The notes under the pieces: generated by a model
Database searches by the model: none
Told to the model about the DNA's origin: nothing
Seen by the model: the letters and a program-made list of their open reading frames with translations, nothing else
Made by a program: the position numbers and the translations under genes
Origin: Lachnospiraceae bacterium
GTDB lineage: Bacteria > Bacillota > Clostridia > Lachnospirales > Lachnospiraceae
NCBI GenBank assembly: GCA_003453515.1
Contig: DMLD01000137.1
Coordinates: 1 to 8,939 of the forward strand
DNA length: 8,939 nt
Reading direction: 5' to 3'
Part shown: one piece after another, positions 7,082 to 8,939 of the stretch
Position numbering within the stretch: position 1 is the first letter of the stretch
Layout of the letters: every line of letters begins with the position of its first letter

Positions 7082-8278
7082 GATACCAAGATACTTAGCT
7101 TTGGCGGCGTCAAACTCCTCCTGAGAAATAATGCCCGAATCCAAAAGCTCCTTCATCTGCTTCATCTTGGCAACCGGATCCTCGGCTGCCCCCGCCGGTG
7201 CTGCCTGTGGTGCGGCTGCCTGCGGTGCGGCATTAGCTCCGACTCCGACGCCTACCGGCTGCTGAAGTCCTGCCACGCCGTTACCTACTGCGCCGAGTCC
7301 GACGCCCATCATACCCATGTTCATGGCTCCGCCGTTCTGACCGGCAGCCTCCATACCGCGTGCAACAGACTGCTGCATAAACGAGTTGCCGCGCGCACCC
7401 GAGAGTGCATCTGCCTTCTTGACATCCGAGAGAAGTGCCTTGGAGTCCTCGTCATACTCGATGGCTGCGATAGCCACCTTAGCGATCTCGAGACCTCTGT
7501 CAGTCTTCCACTGATAGTTGTCCTCGACTGCCTGCGACAGAGACTGTGCAAATCCGATCTGGTCTCCCTGGATCTTTGCCATACGGTTGCCGCGTGACGG
7601 ATCGTTGGTATAGTTGGAGAACGCTGCTCCGAGTGAACCGACCACTTCGGTAAAGAGCTGCTCTACCGAAGCATTGTCCATATCAGCGAAATCATAGATC
7701 TCTCCGCCTGTCACATACGACACGGGTACAAAGTTCTTTAAAAATGTGATCGGATCCGTGATCTTGAGTGTGTATGTACCGCGAACCATCGCACCTACCT
7801 GAGCGTTGATGTACATATCATCCCAGTAGATCTCTGACTGAGTACCGAAGCGGTTGTTCGGAATCTCCTTGATATTTACAAAAATAGCCTGCTGACTTGA
7901 TCCGGGAACACCCCCGTACTTAAATCTCTCCCACGCCTGCTTGATGATGCCATCGACAAGTCCTCCTCCGGTGAAGATAGACTTTGCCTGCGGATCATCC
8001 GTTGTGAATGTGTATCCGCCCGGCTCGGAGATAAATCCGCTTATCATATTGTCCTGAAGTGTGATAAGCGCGTATCCGTCCGGAATACGGATCTTGCTTC
8101 CGTTGGTGATGATCCCCTCAGAGCCCTTGGTGTTGGATCCGCGCCCCGCGTTCTGACCCATCTGCACCGCAGGGATGACACCTGCCGTTGCCGGTGCATC
8201 TGCCGGCACGATCACGTCGATCCACTGATCTGCAAGTGTTCCTCCTGCTGCTCCGATAAATGCCTGAATAAAACCCAT
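7079..8278 (-). CDS. SPFH/stomatin-like protein of the YdjI (COG4260) type with C-terminal SHOCT domain
   Basis: A 399-residue membrane-associated scaffold protein. The N-terminus MGFIQAFIGAAGGTLADQW is a short hydrophobic or amphipathic segment typical of this family, which lacks a true membrane helix. The SPFH-like region spans about 55-285 and includes IPDGYALITLQDNMISGFISEPGGYTF-type strands (67-91) and the GTYTLKITDP strand (167-176). A long G/A/M/P/Q-rich low-complexity linker (about 310-365) leads to a SHOCT domain (about 367-397: MKQMKELLDSGIISQEEFDAAKAKYL). COG4260 members such as B. subtilis YdjI are described as ending in a zinc ribbon; this one has none, while the downstream partner carries two. 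The start ATG at 8278 has AAGGAGG (plus-strand 8286-8292) seven bases away. It is the first gene of a two-gene unit. A role in membrane-stress response or lipid-domain organisation is inferred from family and context. Confidence 0.87.
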   Translation of the reverse strand: MGFIQAFIGAAGGTLADQWIDVIVPADAPATAGVIPAVQMGQNAGRGSNTKGSEGIITNGSKIRIPDGYALITLQDNMISGFISEPGGYTFTTDDPQAKSIFTGGGLVDGIIKQAWERFKYGGVPGSSQQAIFVNIKEIPNNRFGTQSEIYWDDMYINAQVGAMVRGTYTLKITDPITFLKNFVPVSYVTGGEIYDFADMDNASVEQLFTEVVGSLGAAFSNYTNDPSRGNRMAKIQGDQIGFAQSLSQAVEDNYQWKTDRGLEIAKVAIAAIEYDEDSKALLSDVKKADALSGARGNSFMQQSVARGMEAAGQNGGAMNMGMMGVGLGAVGNGVAGLQQPVGVGVGANAAPQAAAPQAAPAGAAEDPVAKMKQMKELLDSGIISQEEFDAAKAKYLGI

Positions 8279-8444
8279 CTTTAATCCTCCTTCTGTAAAA
8301 ATGCCCTGTTGACAGTTTCCCTTACTGTGTATCTATATGATCCGATTTTTCCTAAAGAGACGCACTCTGCGCGGCGATCTCCTCAGTTACGGATGCAATG
8401 GAACCTGGTATGTAGTTGATATAGGACCAGATGGTTATATCGGC
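8279..8444. other. Intergenic region between hydG and the SPFH gene
   Basis: These 166 bases should hold the hydG 3' end and the SPFH operon promoter. I find no clear intrinsic terminator for hydG and no good minus-strand -35/-10 pair; the best -10-like word is TATAGA (plus-strand 8332-8337) without a matching -35. A consensus TTGACA (8309-8314) lies on the plus strand but lacks a convincing -10. Transcription from hydG may read through. Confidence 0.5.
8312..8328. promoter_or_regulatory. Inverted repeat ACAGT-N7-ACTGT upstream of the SPFH gene
   Basis: Two 5-base arms (8312-8316 and 8324-8328) flank a 7-base spacer, 34-50 bases before the SPFH start codon and close to the TATAGA word. The dyad could be an operator or a short leader hairpin. 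It is short enough to be chance. Confidence 0.25.
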
Positions 8445-8939
8445 TCAGAAGCGGAAGTCTCTCCCCCCTGAAACTATATCATTCAGGTAGTCGGCTGTCT
8501 TCTTCCGAACCTTCTCGTTCGGTATCACCTCTACTTCTTTTTTTATCATTTCCATGCCGAGCCTTTTCGTTTCCTCGCTTGCATAGTCCTCCAAATACTC
8601 CTTAAGTGTCAGAAGCGCATTGGGGTGACAGCAGTTGAGTATCTGCATATTTTTACAAAGCTCCATGAATCTGTCGCCCGTGCGTCCCGCCCTGTAGCAG
8701 GCGGTGCAAAAGCTCGGTATATAGCCCAGCTCCATCAGCCATCTCACGACCTCATCCAGCGATCTGCGGTCACTGACATCGAACTGCGCCGAGTTATCCT
8801 CCGGCAGCTCCTCCTCGGCGTATCCGCCGACACTTGTCCTCGAACCGCCGCTTATCTGCGAGATACCCAGCGGCAAAACCATCTCTCTGACCTTCTGTGA
8901 CTCTCTGGTCGAGATGATCATCCCGGTGTAGGGCACCGC
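8445..8939 (-). CDS. hydG: [FeFe]-hydrogenase maturase HydG, C-terminal part (runs off right edge)
   Basis: The visible 164 residues are the C-terminal third of HydG, the radical-SAM tyrosine lyase that makes the CO and CN ligands and the Fe(CO)2(CN) synthon for the hydrogenase H-cluster. The frame enters from the window edge with VPYTGMIISTRES, followed by GISQISGGSRTSVGGY. The diagnostic segment GYIPSFCTACYRAGRTGDRFM carries the CxxC pair (codons at 8706-8708 and 8697-8699) that binds the auxiliary iron-sulfur cluster and separates HydG from the related thiamine enzyme ThiH. PNALLTLKEYLEDYASEET and the terminal GGRDFRF (GKRDLYF-like in relatives) complete the match. The true start and the radical-SAM CX3CX2C motif lie outside the window. 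A GTG at 8936 is an internal valine codon and not a start. Confidence 0.93.
   Translation of the reverse strand, partial: AVPYTGMIISTRESQKVREMVLPLGISQISGGSRTSVGGYAEEELPEDNSAQFDVSDRRSLDEVVRWLMELGYIPSFCTACYRAGRTGDRFMELCKNMQILNCCHPNALLTLKEYLEDYASEETKRLGMEMIKKEVEVIPNEKVRKKTADYLNDIVSGGRDFRF

Noticed and set aside
6424..7597. Long plus-strand open frames (6424-6918, 6905-7597)
   Set aside because: Both are antisense to the zinc-ribbon and SPFH genes, lack ribosome binding sites and show no domain features.
8309..8341. Consensus TTGACA as a plus-strand promoter
   Set aside because: The best -10 words are poor (TCTATA at 17 bases) or too far away (TATGAT at 21 bases), and it would only drive antisense RNA into hydG.
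8445..8936. GTG at 8936 as the start of a complete 163-residue gene
   Set aside because: The frame continues to the window edge and the residues match the interior of HydG, so it is a truncated gene.
1..8939. CRISPR array, tRNA, transposase or phage genes
   Set aside because: I saw no regularly spaced direct repeats, no cloverleaf-like sequence and no integrase, transposase or phage motifs.

Overview
The window looks like chromosomal DNA from a strictly anaerobic Gram-positive bacterium of the Clostridia, most likely a Lachnospiraceae member of the Butyrivibrio/Roseburia type. The support is the end of an [FeFe]-hydrogenase maturase gene (hydG), strong AGGAGG-type ribosome binding sites before almost every gene, T-rich intrinsic terminators, a cytosolic hybrid histidine kinase of a style common in that family, and moderate GC content. 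Genus-level placement is inference. I see no tRNA, rRNA, transposase, phage gene or CRISPR array.

Layout, left to right. Positions 2-202 hold the 3' end of an unrecognised plus-strand gene. Positions 203-532 form a hairpin-rich intergenic region with an intrinsic terminator (279-318), two further long inverted repeats (334-366 and 381-410), and then a promoter and ribosome binding site for the next gene. A hybrid sensor histidine kinase (533-2935, +) follows and ends in a hairpin shared with a convergent 8-oxoguanine DNA glycosylase gene (2964-3788, -). A divergent intergenic region with a very good plus-strand promoter leads to a two-gene operon: a GH25 lysozyme-like lipoprotein (3948-4916) and a thiol-type glutathione peroxidase homologue (4963-5511). 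A strong bidirectional terminator (5557-5594) separates these from a minus-strand pair: an SPFH/stomatin-like protein of the YdjI (COG4260) type (7079-8278) followed by a membrane protein with two zinc ribbons (5635-7068). The 3' end of hydG (8445-8939, -) runs off the right edge.

How the genes may work together. The glycosylase and the peroxidase both deal with oxidative damage and flank the cell-wall hydrolase, so the middle of the window may be a small stress-defence neighbourhood (inference). The SPFH plus zinc-ribbon membrane protein pair resembles the ydjI/ydjG part of the Bacillus subtilis pspA-ydjGHI membrane-stress operon, but without pspA or a ydjH-like gene in view and with rearranged domains. 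It is the most interesting system here. The histidine kinase has no dedicated response regulator or HPt gene beside it, so its output is unknown.
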